Both the position numbers and the translations under genes were made by a program. Shown piece after piece: positions 1 to 8,435 of a stretch of DNA of 64,000 nt (the first letter of the stretch is position 1; every line of letters starts with the position of its first letter). The notes beneath the pieces were generated by a model. That model worked only from the letters and a program-made list of their open reading frames with translations, ran no database searches and was not told the DNA's origin. Source of the stretch: Aneurinibacillus aneurinilyticus ATCC 12856 (lineage in GTDB: Bacteria > Bacillota > Bacilli > Aneurinibacillales > Aneurinibacillaceae); NCBI RefSeq assembly GCF_000466385.1, contig NZ_KE952827.1, positions 57,404 through 121,403 on the forward strand, given 5' to 3'.

Positions 1-311
1 GCCGCAATAATCGGCTTCTCTAGCTTATTCATGGACCGAACAAGGTAATTCAACTTGCCTACAAAATCATGGATGTCAAGCGGTGTAAATTCGCTCATGC
101 TTTTTACGTCTCCGCCTGCACAAAAAGCCCGTCCCGCCCCTGAGATGACAAGCGCTCTCACTTCCTCATTACGCCCAGCCTCCTCCATAGCCTGTATTAG
201 TCCATCCAGCATTTCTTCACTGTAAGCATTTAACACTTCAGGCCGCTGCAAAATGACCGACATGACTCCTTGTTCGACCTCAAAACGAACCACAGACGTT
301 TGCACACTCAT
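1..311 (-). CDS. Enoyl-CoA hydratase/isomerase family protein, N-terminal part (runs off window)
   Basis: The first 103 residues of a crotonase-fold enzyme are visible; the rest lies before the window. The start MSVQTSVVRFEVEQG and the segment ISGAGRAFCAGGDVKSM are typical of the family: the A-F-x-A/C-G-G-D loop forms the oxyanion hole that holds the acyl-CoA thioester. It should hydrate or isomerise enoyl-CoA in fatty acid breakdown or a related pathway, in the cytoplasm. The start is supported by AGGAGG about 7 bases upstream. It is transcribed away from ppdK, with a good promoter at 418-447. The exact substrate cannot be told from this fragment. Confidence 0.88.
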   Translation of the reverse strand, partial: MSVQTSVVRFEVEQGVMSVILQRPEVLNAYSEEMLDGLIQAMEEAGRNEEVRALVISGAGRAFCAGGDVKSMSEFTPLDIHDFVGKLNYLVRSMNKLEKPIIA

Positions 312-417
312 ACGTGCTGCCTCCTCTTCTTTTTGCAGGATTTTTTATACCTGGAGCGAAATGGAATAGTTATACATGCAATTTTCATTACTGAATCATT
401 AGAATTTACTGTTTTTT

Positions 418-447
418 ATCGTAGCAGACGATTGTAAATAAAGTCAA
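418..447 (-). promoter_or_regulatory. SigA-type promoter for the enoyl-CoA hydratase gene
   Basis: On the minus strand TTGACT (447-442), an 18-base spacer, and TACGAT (423-418) match the -35 and -10 boxes. It sits about 110 bases before the gene at 311. The divergent ppdK gene has only a TATAAT at 480-485 without a clear -35 box. The symmetric TTTGTTCACAAA at 450-461 lies between the two and could be an operator, but this is not established. Confidence 0.55.
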
Positions 448-549
448 TGTTTGTTCACAAACCTTTCTGTATGACTTACTATAATAAGAAGAAAGTACGC
501 TATAACATGCAGGTAAACAAATCGGAGGTGTGCGCCATATCCGGCGACA

Positions 550-3201
550 ATGATGAGCGAGAAATACGTATATTTATTCCATGAAGGCAACGCAAGCATG
601 AATGAACTCCTTGGGCGAAAGGGCGCCAATCTAGCAGAAATGAGTGCGCTTGGCCTGCCTGTCCCTCCTGGATTTACGATTACTACAAGTGCCTGCCGCC
701 GTTTTTATGATGAAGGCAAAACCATTCACCCTGATATTGTCCGGGACATCTATCATGCTCTTCACACGCTAGAGGAAACATCGGGCAAACGATTCGGCCA
801 TCCGAGCAATCCGCTTCTCGTATCGGTCCGTTCCGGTTCATCCACATCCATGCCTGGTATGATGGATACTATCCTGAATTTAGGTCTTAACGATTATACG
901 GTCGCTGCTCTCATCAAGCATAAAGAGAATAAGCATTTTGCATATGATTCATACCGTCGCTTCATTCAGATGTTCAGCTCTATCGTGCTTGGCATAAATG
1001 ATAGTCTGTTCGAAGATGAACTAGAGAAAGTAAAGCGGCAAGCGAACGTGAAACAGGATTCCCAGCTTACTCCTGATCATCTGCTTGATTTAATCTTAAT
1101 CTATAAAGAAATCGTCCTGAAAGAAACGGGGCACAAATTCCCTCAGGACCCGAAACAGCAGCTCCTCGCAGCCATTGGTGCTGTGTTCGATTCATGGTAC
1201 AATCCACGAGCGACATTCTATCGTCGTATTCATAAGATTCCTGATCATATCGGTACCGCTGTCACAATTCAGCAGATGGTATTTGGCAATCTCGGCTCGA
1301 ATTCAGGTACAGGCATTGCGTTTACCCGGCATCCTTCTACAGGAGAAAACGAGCTATTCGGGGAATTCATGTTCAATGCGCAAGGCGAGGATATTGTTGC
1401 AGGCATCCGTACACCACAACCAATGACTGTACTAAAGGAACGGTTGCCGGAAACATTCGACCAATTCGATAAAATTGCCTGCAATCTTGAGAAGCATTAC
1501 CGCGATGTACAGGATATAGAATTTACTGTAGAGGAAGGCGATTTATATGTGCTACAGACGCGTTCAGCCAAACGAACAGCAGAAGCTAACATTAAAATCG
1601 CGGTGGATATGGCAAACGAAGGAGTCATTGGACGTGAAGAAGCGATTATGCGCGTCGATCCGGCTGCCATCGCTCCACTCATGCAACACACCATCGATCC
1701 AACCGCCGAGCTAAACGTTATTGGAAAAGGGCTTGATGCTAGCTCCGGCGCTGCAACCGGTATTATCGTATTCGACGCGGAAGAGGCAGAACGCCAGCAC
1801 CGCACCGGCCACTCTGTCATTCTTGTACGTCAGGAGACAACACCTGAAGATATCCACGGCATTCTAGCCAGCGCAGGTGTATTGACTACCCGGGGTGGCG
1901 TTACGAGCCACGCTGCCGTTGTAGCCCGCGATTTGGGCACTCCATCTGTTGTCGGTTGTGAGTCCTTTAAGGTGGATATGGAGCAGCGTGAGTTGCATAC
2001 TGACACTGTCATATTGAAAGAAGGAGACATTATTACCATTTGCGGTTCAACTGGACGGGTTATCCTGGGAGAAGTCCCACTCGTGCCCCCGAAGTTCTCC
2101 AAAGAGTTCTGCACGCTTCTAGAATGGGCAAATGAGTTCAAGACGATGCGTGTGTACAGCAGTGTCAACACACCGCAGGAAGCGGAGCTAGCGCGCAAGA
2201 TGGGCGCGGAGGGCGTCGGCTTGTGCCGAACCGAGTTGATGTTCATGGATCCGGAACGCCTGCCAAGGGTAACACGCATGATACTTGCCCGAAATCAGCG
2301 CGAACGAAAAAAGGCATTGAATGAATTAATCCCTATGCAAAAATATGATTTTCACGGAATTTTTCGGGCCATGGCAGGTAAACAGGTCACTATCCGTCTC
2401 ATCGATCCGCCACTGCATGAATTCCTGCCGAATCCATCGGCACTCGCGCTGGAATTGGAACGCGCACGCGTGGCAGGCGATACAAAACTAATAGAAGAAA
2501 AAGAAGCTCTCCAGCAGCGCATAGAGATGCTTCATGAACTGAATCCATCATTTGGGCACCGCGGCTGCCGCATAGGCATCACATACCCGGAAATCTATGA
2601 AATACAGACACGTGCTATCGCCGAGGCGGCACTCGAACTGAAAGCGGAAGGCCTGGAGGTGTATCCGCGCATCATTGTGCCACTCGTAAGCGACTGGCGT
2701 GAAATGAAAAAGGTACGGGAAACCGTAGAAGAAACATTGCAGCAAGTATTTAGCATATACCGTGACCGAATCGACGTCCCAATCGGTGTATTCATCGAGT
2801 TGCCACGCGCATGTATGACAGCGGATAAAATAGCGCAATATGCCGATTTCATTACGTTTGGTACGAATGATTTGACACAATCAGCCTACGGTTTCAGCCG
2901 GGATGATGCAGAGGGCAAGTACCTGGCATACTATCTGGACAATAATATTCTGCCGGAAAATCCATTCGTATACCTTGATACGGAAGGTGTTGGACGATTG
3001 ATTGAAATCGCAATGGAACAGGGGCGTAAGAATAAGCCAAACTTAAAAACTGGCGTATGTGGAGAACATACGAGCGAGAAAGATTCCGTACTCTTCCTGC
3101 AAAACGTTGGTATGAACTTTATTTCCTCTGTTCCACAACGGATCCCTAGCGCTAGAATCGCCGCTGCACAGGCAGCCATCCGAACACGATTGCGTTTATA
3201 A
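550..3201 (+). CDS. ppdK: Pyruvate, phosphate dikinase
   Basis: Interconverts pyruvate + ATP + Pi and phosphoenolpyruvate + AMP + PPi in the cytoplasm, linking glycolysis and gluconeogenesis. At 883 residues it has the full family length. The N-terminal ATP-grasp part starts KYVYLFHEGN and contains GRKGANLAEM; the swivelling domain carries GGVTSHAAVVARDLG with the phosphorylated His near residue 454; the C-terminal PEP/pyruvate barrel contains TFGTNDLTQ and the catalytic Cys near residue 837 in TGVCGEHTSEKDS. Two ATG codons are in tandem at 550 and 553. The only strong ribosome site, GGAGGT at 524-529, lies about 20 bases upstream, which is unusually far, and no in-frame start lies closer. 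It stands alone, ending at a bidirectional terminator. Confidence 0.96.
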   Translation: MMSEKYVYLFHEGNASMNELLGRKGANLAEMSALGLPVPPGFTITTSACRRFYDEGKTIHPDIVRDIYHALHTLEETSGKRFGHPSNPLLVSVRSGSSTSMPGMMDTILNLGLNDYTVAALIKHKENKHFAYDSYRRFIQMFSSIVLGINDSLFEDELEKVKRQANVKQDSQLTPDHLLDLILIYKEIVLKETGHKFPQDPKQQLLAAIGAVFDSWYNPRATFYRRIHKIPDHIGTAVTIQQMVFGNLGSNSGTGIAFTRHPSTGENELFGEFMFNAQGEDIVAGIRTPQPMTVLKERLPETFDQFDKIACNLEKHYRDVQDIEFTVEEGDLYVLQTRSAKRTAEANIKIAVDMANEGVIGREEAIMRVDPAAIAPLMQHTIDPTAELNVIGKGLDASSGAATGIIVFDAEEAERQHRTGHSVILVRQETTPEDIHGILASAGVLTTRGGVTSHAAVVARDLGTPSVVGCESFKVDMEQRELHTDTVILKEGDIITICGSTGRVILGEVPLVPPKFSKEFCTLLEWANEFKTMRVYSSVNTPQEAELARKMGAEGVGLCRTELMFMDPERLPRVTRMILARNQRERKKALNELIPMQKYDFHGIFRAMAGKQVTIRLIDPPLHEFLPNPSALALELERARVAGDTKLIEEKEALQQRIEMLHELNPSFGHRGCRIGITYPEIYEIQTRAIAEAALELKAEGLEVYPRIIVPLVSDWREMKKVRETVEETLQQVFSIYRDRIDVPIGVFIELPRACMTADKIAQYADFITFGTNDLTQSAYGFSRDDAEGKYLAYYLDNNILPENPFVYLDTEGVGRLIEIAMEQGRKNKPNLKTGVCGEHTSEKDSVLFLQNVGMNFISSVPQRIPSARIAAAQAAIRTRLRL

Positions 3202-3335
3202 AATAAAATTTCCAACAGCAAAGTCTTATTATCGTTTGGATTAAGATAAAGCAAATATGGAAATAAGAAAAACTTGCCCATTTTTAAGTAGTACGCCTGG
3301 CAGAAAGCAGACCCCGCTTTCTTATCCAATAATAA

Positions 3336-3370
3336 AGAGACAGGGCATATGTCAGCCCTGTCTCTTTTTA
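3336..3370. terminator. Bidirectional terminator between ppdK and the 137-residue gene
   Basis: An 11-bp perfect stem (AGAGACAGGGC, 3336-3346, with GCCCTGTCTCT, 3355-3365) and an 8-base loop are followed by T-rich runs on both strands. It serves two convergent genes and abuts the stop codon of the minus-strand gene. Confidence 0.85.
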
Positions 3371-3781
3371 TTTCTCCGCTAGCGGCTTTAATTCAAAACC
3401 TTCTTCAAAAAGCTGCGCATATCGGATTTCAGGAAAATCAACATCTGTATGCGTGTAATAACGAGTGTCGATAACGATGCGACCGTCTTCCGTAAAACCA
3501 AGATTATCGAGATACTGCTTAGCCTCTACAAGCCGTTTTTGAATATCCGTCCATGACTCGAACTGCCAGCAAATCTCCAGTTTGTCATTAAATACGCTGA
3601 AATGCACACCCGTCTCAGTTAAAAACGGTGCAACTTTCGTATGCATGATATCGCCGCTCCAGACAATGATATCCCCGTTCTTCAGCAAAATGCCACGCGC
3701 ATACTTTTCATCGCGATAAATACTCTTCGCATCGCGCCGCGTCGGATTTGTATATAAAAACAAATCATCCAGATTCCCCAT
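3368..3781 (-). CDS. Hypothetical protein, 137 residues
   Basis: I do not recognise this family. The protein is soluble, with no signal peptide or membrane segment, and rich in aromatic and acidic residues. It starts MGNLDDLFLYTNP and has a block ILLKNGDIIVWSGDIMHTKVAP that reads like a small beta-barrel. A GGAAGC site precedes the ATG. It follows dnaD by 21 bases and probably shares its transcript. In B. subtilis the gene after dnaD is nth (endonuclease III), which is not here. Coding potential is supported by tight placement between dnaD and a terminator, not by homology. Confidence 0.72.
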   Translation of the reverse strand: MGNLDDLFLYTNPTRRDAKSIYRDEKYARGILLKNGDIIVWSGDIMHTKVAPFLTETGVHFSVFNDKLEICWQFESWTDIQKRLVEAKQYLDNLGFTEDGRIVIDTRYYTHTDVDFPEIRYAQLFEEGFELKPLAEK

Positions 3782-3802
3782 TGAAAGCTTCCTCCATTAA
3801 AC

Positions 3803-4552
3803 TTATGAATCCGTTTCTTCTTCCAGCCAATTATAAAACGGAAATTCTTGCGGCAACGCCCCAGACGCCGCTGCGGTAGACAGGCCCTGCGGCAGCGTCT
3901 GTCCGCTCCGCTGCTGATGTTTGCGGAATTTCAAACTATATTCCCGTGCCTGCTTCGGCGTTCGAATGTTATTGCGGTGCCACTCAAACAAAATGCGATC
4001 AATATAGCGAAAAAACAACTTACCGGAGATAACCGCTTCCCTCAGCGCTGCTATAATCAACGCTTCACTGTAACCATCCTGATCAATCCACATAGCCAAA
4101 TTCTCGCACTCAATCGGCGATAGGGGCCGTCCGAATTCTTCTTCAAACATGGCATACAGATTCTTCACGCTTCCGCTCGTTCTCGCTGCATCCGGTATAT
4201 CCTCCGATATAACCTTTCCTTCCAGACAAGCAATCACTTTCTTATGTAATGGCGTAAAGCAATACCACTCTGAACGAACGCGCGTTGACGGGTCCACTGT
4301 CTCTTCAATCGAAATATACCCTTGTTGCACGAGCCTTTGTATCCGTTTTATCACTACGGATGCCTCTGTAGACAACCTTTCCTCCAGCTCATGCATGGTC
4401 GGAAACGGCTTCCCTTCCGATTTAAAAGCGAGGAGATGAATAATAATCATCATCTCTTCATCCAGTAATCCAATTTGCCTGTAATGCTGTAAAAGCAGAT
4501 TGGGCAGCGAAGTTGTCCCCGCTTCCAGCATCTGTAATAAGACGTCACTCAT
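3803..4552 (-). CDS. dnaD: DNA replication initiation protein DnaD
   Basis: Primosomal protein that acts with DnaA, DnaB and DnaI to load the replicative helicase at oriC and at stalled forks. Of 249 residues, the first 110 form the winged-helix DnaD N-terminal domain. The C-terminal DnaD/DnaB_2 domain (about 130-200) ends with the signature Y-x3-I-x3-W at Y183, I187 and W191. The last 40 residues are low-complexity, as expected for the DNA-binding tail. It follows asnS by 88 bases, the order known from B. subtilis (asnS-dnaD). Confidence 0.93.
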   Translation of the reverse strand: MSDVLLQMLEAGTTSLPNLLLQHYRQIGLLDEEMMIIIHLLAFKSEGKPFPTMHELEERLSTEASVVIKRIQRLVQQGYISIEETVDPSTRVRSEWYCFTPLHKKVIACLEGKVISEDIPDAARTSGSVKNLYAMFEEEFGRPLSPIECENLAMWIDQDGYSEALIIAALREAVISGKLFFRYIDRILFEWHRNNIRTPKQAREYSLKFRKHQQRSGQTLPQGLSTAAASGALPQEFPFYNWLEEETDS

Positions 4553-4640
4553 CGAAATCCACCTCTCATGTATGAACGATTATAACAGGATACATCCGAC
4601 AAGTTTAGTCTTGTAAAAGTTGCATTTTTCCTTTATGGCC

Positions 4641-5930
4641 TTATGGATAGAGACGGTTCAAAAGACGCGGGAATGGAATGGTTTCCCGTACATGCTCCGT
4701 ACCGCAAATCCAACCCACGGTGCGTTCCAGGCCAAGCCCGAAGCCGGAGTGAGGAACTGAGCCGTACTTACGCAGATCAAGATACCATTGATATGCTTGT
4801 GGATTAAGATCATGTTCTTCATATCTTTTCTTCATAAGGTCTACATCATCGATCCGCTGACTGCCACCGATAATCTCACCATATCCTTCCGGTGCAATCA
4901 AATCAGCGCACAGGGCAACATCCGGGTTGGCTGGGTCCGGCTTCATGTAGAAAGCTTTAATACTGGTCGGATAATGAGTAATAAATACCGGCTTATCGAA
5001 CTTTTCGGCGATTGCTGTCTCATGCGGCGCACCAAAATCTTCGCCCCACTGAATTTCATGTCCATCTTTCTGCAGCATTTCGATCGCTTCTGTATAAGTA
5101 ATGCGCGGAAACGGTGCTTTCACATTCTCAAGCTTGCTTGTATCACGTCCAAGGCGTTTTAAAGCAAGAGGACAATTCTTTAATACATACTGCACAACAT
5201 AACTGACGAAATCCTCTTGGATGCGCAAGCTCTCTTCATGGTCAACAAATGCCATCTCCGGCTCGATCATCCAGAATTCGATTAAATGACGGCGCGTCTT
5301 CGACTTTTCCGCACGGAACGTCGGACCAAACGAGAATACCCGGCCAAATGCCATCGCTGCAGCTTCCATGTATAACTGCCCGCTTTGAGATAAGTACGCC
5401 TCCTCATCAAAATATTGGGTATGGAACAAGGTAGTCGTTCCTTCCGCCGAGGTTGGTGTTAAAATCGGCGGGTCCACTTTATAGAAGCCACGCTCTTTAA
5501 AGAATTCATATACTGCTTGAATGACGGCTGAACGAATAGAAAGAACGGCCTGCTGACGCATGGACCTAATCCAGAGATGACGGTGATCCATCAGGAATTC
5601 TACTCCGTGCTCTTTTTTGGTAATCGGATATTCCTCTGCAATATGAATGGGTTCTACACCTGTTACCGTAAGCTCATACCCCGATTTAGCCCGTTCATCT
5701 TCACGAACAACGCCAGTAACATATAGTGAGCTTTCCTGTGTGAGCGATTTAGCTGCATCCCATATTTCCGGCGTCACTTCCTCTTTAACCACTACCCCTT
5801 GAATGAAACCGGTTCCATCACGTAGCTGCAAAAATTGAATTTTACCGCTTGAACGCTTATTAAACAGCCAGGCTCCAAGCCTTACCTCTTCTCCTACGTG
5901 CTTTCCGATTTGAGCAATCGTTGTCAGCAT
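4641..5930 (-). CDS. asnS: Asparaginyl-tRNA synthetase
   Basis: Class II synthetase charging tRNA-Asn in the cytoplasm. At 429 residues it has the usual length. An N-terminal OB-fold anticodon-binding domain (about 1-100) precedes the catalytic core, with motif 2 [16 protein letters not shown] at about 205-220 and motif 3 GFGLGLER at about 396-403. A GAAGGAAGG ribosome site precedes ATG. A promoter with TATAAT lies about 80 bases upstream. No T-box leader was found: the 5' region is short and lacks a terminator. Context asnS-dnaD supports the call. Confidence 0.96.
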   Translation of the reverse strand: MLTTIAQIGKHVGEEVRLGAWLFNKRSSGKIQFLQLRDGTGFIQGVVVKEEVTPEIWDAAKSLTQESSLYVTGVVREDERAKSGYELTVTGVEPIHIAEEYPITKKEHGVEFLMDHRHLWIRSMRQQAVLSIRSAVIQAVYEFFKERGFYKVDPPILTPTSAEGTTTLFHTQYFDEEAYLSQSGQLYMEAAAMAFGRVFSFGPTFRAEKSKTRRHLIEFWMIEPEMAFVDHEESLRIQEDFVSYVVQYVLKNCPLALKRLGRDTSKLENVKAPFPRITYTEAIEMLQKDGHEIQWGEDFGAPHETAIAEKFDKPVFITHYPTSIKAFYMKPDPANPDVALCADLIAPEGYGEIIGGSQRIDDVDLMKKRYEEHDLNPQAYQWYLDLRKYGSVPHSGFGLGLERTVGWICGTEHVRETIPFPRLLNRLYP

Positions 5931-6008
5931 ATTTTCATCCTTCCTTCGTATATAATGATAAAATTGTGTATATAGAATGTTATGGATAAAAGAAGATAAA
6001 CCTACAGA

Positions 6009-6037
6009 ATTATACTACCCTGTTTATCGTTTTGCAA
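6009..6037 (-). promoter_or_regulatory. Promoter for asnS
   Basis: Minus strand: TTGCAA (6037-6032), a 17-base spacer, and a perfect TATAAT (6014-6009). The 329-base divergent region 5931-6259 otherwise holds only the promoter for the secreted-protein gene and no further gene. Confidence 0.6.
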
Positions 6038-6108
6038 ATGCTCCTGCTCCTTTTTTTTCGACAGTAATTCACAAGAATTTCTCAGCCTCAGGGCGGAGGT
6101 ACGAGGAG

Positions 6109-6136
6109 TTGAATATTGGTACAATAACTATATCAT
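6109..6136 (+). promoter_or_regulatory. Promoter for the secreted hypothetical protein
   Basis: TTGAAT (6109-6114), a 16-base spacer and TATCAT (6131-6136) are close to the SigA consensus and face the gene at 6260. An upstream TTGTGAATT-like stretch near 6066-6078 has no clear meaning. Confidence 0.45.
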
Positions 6137-6259
6137 ATACAGTATTTTCATGAAGGGTGGGTCACAAAAAAGAAAGAAAAAATTTGGAATGAATGCGCAA
6201 AATCGGTGGTAAATATCTTATATCATTCCATTCTATTGTAGAAAGTAGGAGATGCGGCG

Positions 6260-6796
6260 ATGAAATTTTCTAGAAAACTCGCGGCCTTTGTTCTGACGCT
6301 CGGCATTATCGGCGTAGCCAGCGCTTCAATTTTTACACAACCAGACGTGCATGCAGATGATAGTGCGCTTCCTGAACAATCTGCGCAACAAACCGCTTCT
6401 GCTCCGGCACCGGAACAGAATTCCCAACCGGTCGCTTCTGATACATATACTAATGAAGCACTGGGCTTTTCTCTTCGGCTGCCTGATTCATGGATAGGCA
6501 ATTATACTGTAGAGCAGGTAGAGAAGAACATTGATGGATTCCCTGCCGCTATTTTTTCTAATCCAAAGCACTCATTCGAACTTATGGAAATCGCGAAAAT
6601 TCCTGTCCACGTATGGCAATCTGAAGGCTATGATGATTCCCTTTATATGAAACTGGCCGAGCAAAACGATACCATATATGCAGCACTATTCCCATCGGAA
6701 ACACTGTATGAAGGAGATCAGGAAGTTACCGAGATAACGGATATGCTAAATGAAATGTTCCAACAAATCAAAACTACATTTAGCGTGACACAATAG
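6260..6796 (+). CDS. Secreted hypothetical protein, 178 residues
   Basis: The protein starts with a classic Sec signal peptide: MKFSRK, a hydrophobic core to about residue 26, and a likely signal-peptidase cut after VHA at about residue 31. A 30-residue Ser/Ala/Gln/Pro-rich linker follows, then a globular domain from YTNEALGFSLRLPDSWIGNY onward. That opening resembles the beta-strand start of PsbP-like domains seen in many exported bacterial proteins, but I do not assign a family. It should be exported and act outside the membrane. GGAG lies 8 bases before ATG. It is a single-gene unit with its own promoter and terminator, opposite to its neighbours. Confidence 0.8.
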   Translation: MKFSRKLAAFVLTLGIIGVASASIFTQPDVHADDSALPEQSAQQTASAPAPEQNSQPVASDTYTNEALGFSLRLPDSWIGNYTVEQVEKNIDGFPAAIFSNPKHSFELMEIAKIPVHVWQSEGYDDSLYMKLAEQNDTIYAALFPSETLYEGDQEVTEITDMLNEMFQQIKTTFSVTQ

Positions 6797-6807
6797 AGTT
6801 ATAGAAG

Positions 6808-6841
6808 AAGCGGCATCATATGTCGCTTTTTTATTTTTTAT
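6808..6841 (+). terminator. Terminator of the secreted-protein gene
   Basis: A 9-bp stem AAGCGGCAT/ATGTCGCTT (6808-6816 and 6820-6828, one G-T pair) is followed by TTTTTTATTTTTT. Confidence 0.75.
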
Positions 6842-6914
6842 ATTTACTGATGAAAAAAAGAGTATTTCGGATAAGATATGAAGTACTTGAATACATACCG
6901 TATTCACACAAAGC

Positions 6915-6955
6915 AGGCCATCCCCTCCCGATTGCATAACAGGAAAAGATGGCCT
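6915..6955. terminator. Inverted repeat downstream of aspB, possible terminator
   Basis: AGGCCATC (6915-6922) and GATGGCCT (6948-6955) pair across a 25-base loop. On the plus strand TTTTTT follows after four bases; on the minus strand, which aspB would use, the T run is poor. Its role is uncertain. Confidence 0.35.
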
Positions 6956-6977
6956 ATACTTTTTTGTCCTGACTTCT

Positions 6978-8156
6978 TTAGCTTTCTTCTACGAACTTTT
7001 TAATACGGGCAATACCTTTTTCTAATTGTTCCAAAGAAGTTGCATAAGAAATACGAATATGATTCGGCGCGCCGAAACCGGAACCCGGGATAAGCGCTAC
7101 GTATTCTTTTTCCAGCAGATCCTGGGCCCATTCATCCACGTCGGTATAGCCGCCTTTTTTCATTGCTTCGCTTACGTTGGCAAATAGATAGAAGGCTCCC
7201 TTCGGTTCTACACAATGAATGCCTTCGATTTCATTCATCAGTTTCACGACCGCTTTACGGCGTTTATCGAATTCGGCCTTCATCATCTCCAGCGGCTCCT
7301 GTGAGCCTTCGAGCGCCGCTAGTGCACCATATTGCGCAAATGTCGTTGGGTTGGACGTGCTATGACTGGACAGGTTCGTCATCGCTTTAATAAGCGCTTC
7401 GTTTCCTGCTGCATAGCCAATTCGCCAGCCTGTCATGGAATACGGCTTAGACATACCATTGATAACGACTGTTAAATCGTACGCTTCCGGACTCAGACTT
7501 GCAATACTTACATGCTCACGTCCGTCATAAATCAATTTTTCATAAATTTCATCGGACACCATCAGGATTTGCTTCTCGATGCAGACCTGCGCCAATCCCT
7601 CTAACTCTTCACGCGTATATACGCTACCTGTTGGGTTGCTCGGCGAGTTAATAATAACTGCACGTGTCCTATTTGTAATGGCCGCACGTAGCTGGTCCGG
7701 TGTAATTTTGAATTCGTTCGCTTCAGCCCCTTCAACGAATACCGGCACACCATCTGCCAAAGTAATCATCTCTGGATAGCTAACCCAATATGGAATCGGT
7801 ACGATGACTTCATCGCCCGGATCTACAATTGCCTGGAACAAGTTATAAAGCGCATGCTTCGCTCCGTTACATACAACGACTTGTGAAGGCTTATATGTAA
7901 TATTGTTATCGCGCGCCAGCTTCTCGCAGATCGCTTTCTTCAGTTCTACAATACCGGCAGCAGCCGTATATTTTGTCTGACCCTCTTCCATCGCTTTTAC
8001 TGCAGCGTCGATAATATGCTGCGGCGTATTGAAATCCGGTTCTCCGGCTCCCAGTCCAACCACGTCATATCCTTCGCTACGCAACTCTTTTGCTTTTGCA
8101 GTAATGGCGAGCGTCTTGGACGGTGTAATTTGTGCCACGCGCTTCGCTAATTTCAT
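6978..8156 (-). CDS. aspB: Aspartate aminotransferase, class I PLP enzyme
   Basis: Transfers an amino group between aspartate and 2-oxoglutarate using pyridoxal phosphate. Counting from the start at 8156 (392 residues), the substrate/PLP-binding SPSNPTG, the Asp in SDEIYEKLIYDG (about D202) and the Schiff-base Lys in SKPYSMTGWRIGY (about K237) are all present. I chose ATG 8156 (MKLAKRVAQITPSKT) because AGGAGGAG precedes it; an upstream start at 8186 has no such site. B. subtilis has aspB beside asnS in the same order, here separated by the inserted secreted-protein gene. Close relatives such as prephenate-type aminotransferases cannot be excluded. Confidence 0.93.
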   Translation of the reverse strand: MKLAKRVAQITPSKTLAITAKAKELRSEGYDVVGLGAGEPDFNTPQHIIDAAVKAMEEGQTKYTAAAGIVELKKAICEKLARDNNITYKPSQVVVCNGAKHALYNLFQAIVDPGDEVIVPIPYWVSYPEMITLADGVPVFVEGAEANEFKITPDQLRAAITNRTRAVIINSPSNPTGSVYTREELEGLAQVCIEKQILMVSDEIYEKLIYDGREHVSIASLSPEAYDLTVVINGMSKPYSMTGWRIGYAAGNEALIKAMTNLSSHSTSNPTTFAQYGALAALEGSQEPLEMMKAEFDKRRKAVVKLMNEIEGIHCVEPKGAFYLFANVSEAMKKGGYTDVDEWAQDLLEKEYVALIPGSGFGAPNHIRISYATSLEQLEKGIARIKKFVEES

Positions 8157-8329
8157 AAGTGCTCCTCCTCTGCTTCCTACAAACATCTACATTATTTTGT
8201 TTTTTCAATACCTTTTCATTTTACAACTCTTATATTAAAAAGGGAAGGAGAGATGCCCATAGCTCCATAATATTATAGGTCCATGAAAGAAAAAGCGAAA
8301 AAAATACAGACCTTGTTTTTCGATGTTGC

Positions 8330-8373
8330 TCTTATTATAAAAAGGATAACCCGAAACCATTCGGATTATCCTT
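8330..8373 (-). terminator. Terminator of the FtsH-like operon
   Basis: A 14-bp stem (8342-8355 with 8360-8373, one G-T pair), a 4-base loop, then TTTTTATAATAAG on the minus strand. It separates the FtsH-like gene from aspB. Confidence 0.8.
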
Positions 8374-8435
8374 GTGTTATCTGCTTTATCCCGATCTAAC
8401 GGGGCAGTAAGCCTCCTCTAATGGAAGGCTTTACT

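Noticed and set aside
450..461. TTTGTTCACAAA between ppdK and the enoyl-CoA hydratase gene as a Rex operator
   Set aside because: Only one TTCACAA-type half is present; the second half and the spacing of the Rex site are missing.
1830..2279. 149-codon minus-strand frame inside ppdK
   Set aside because: Shadow of ppdK codon use; Arg/Ser/Thr-rich with no family features.
5931..6259. T-box or other riboswitch before asnS
   Set aside because: The transcribed leader is under 80 bases and has no terminator or specifier structure.
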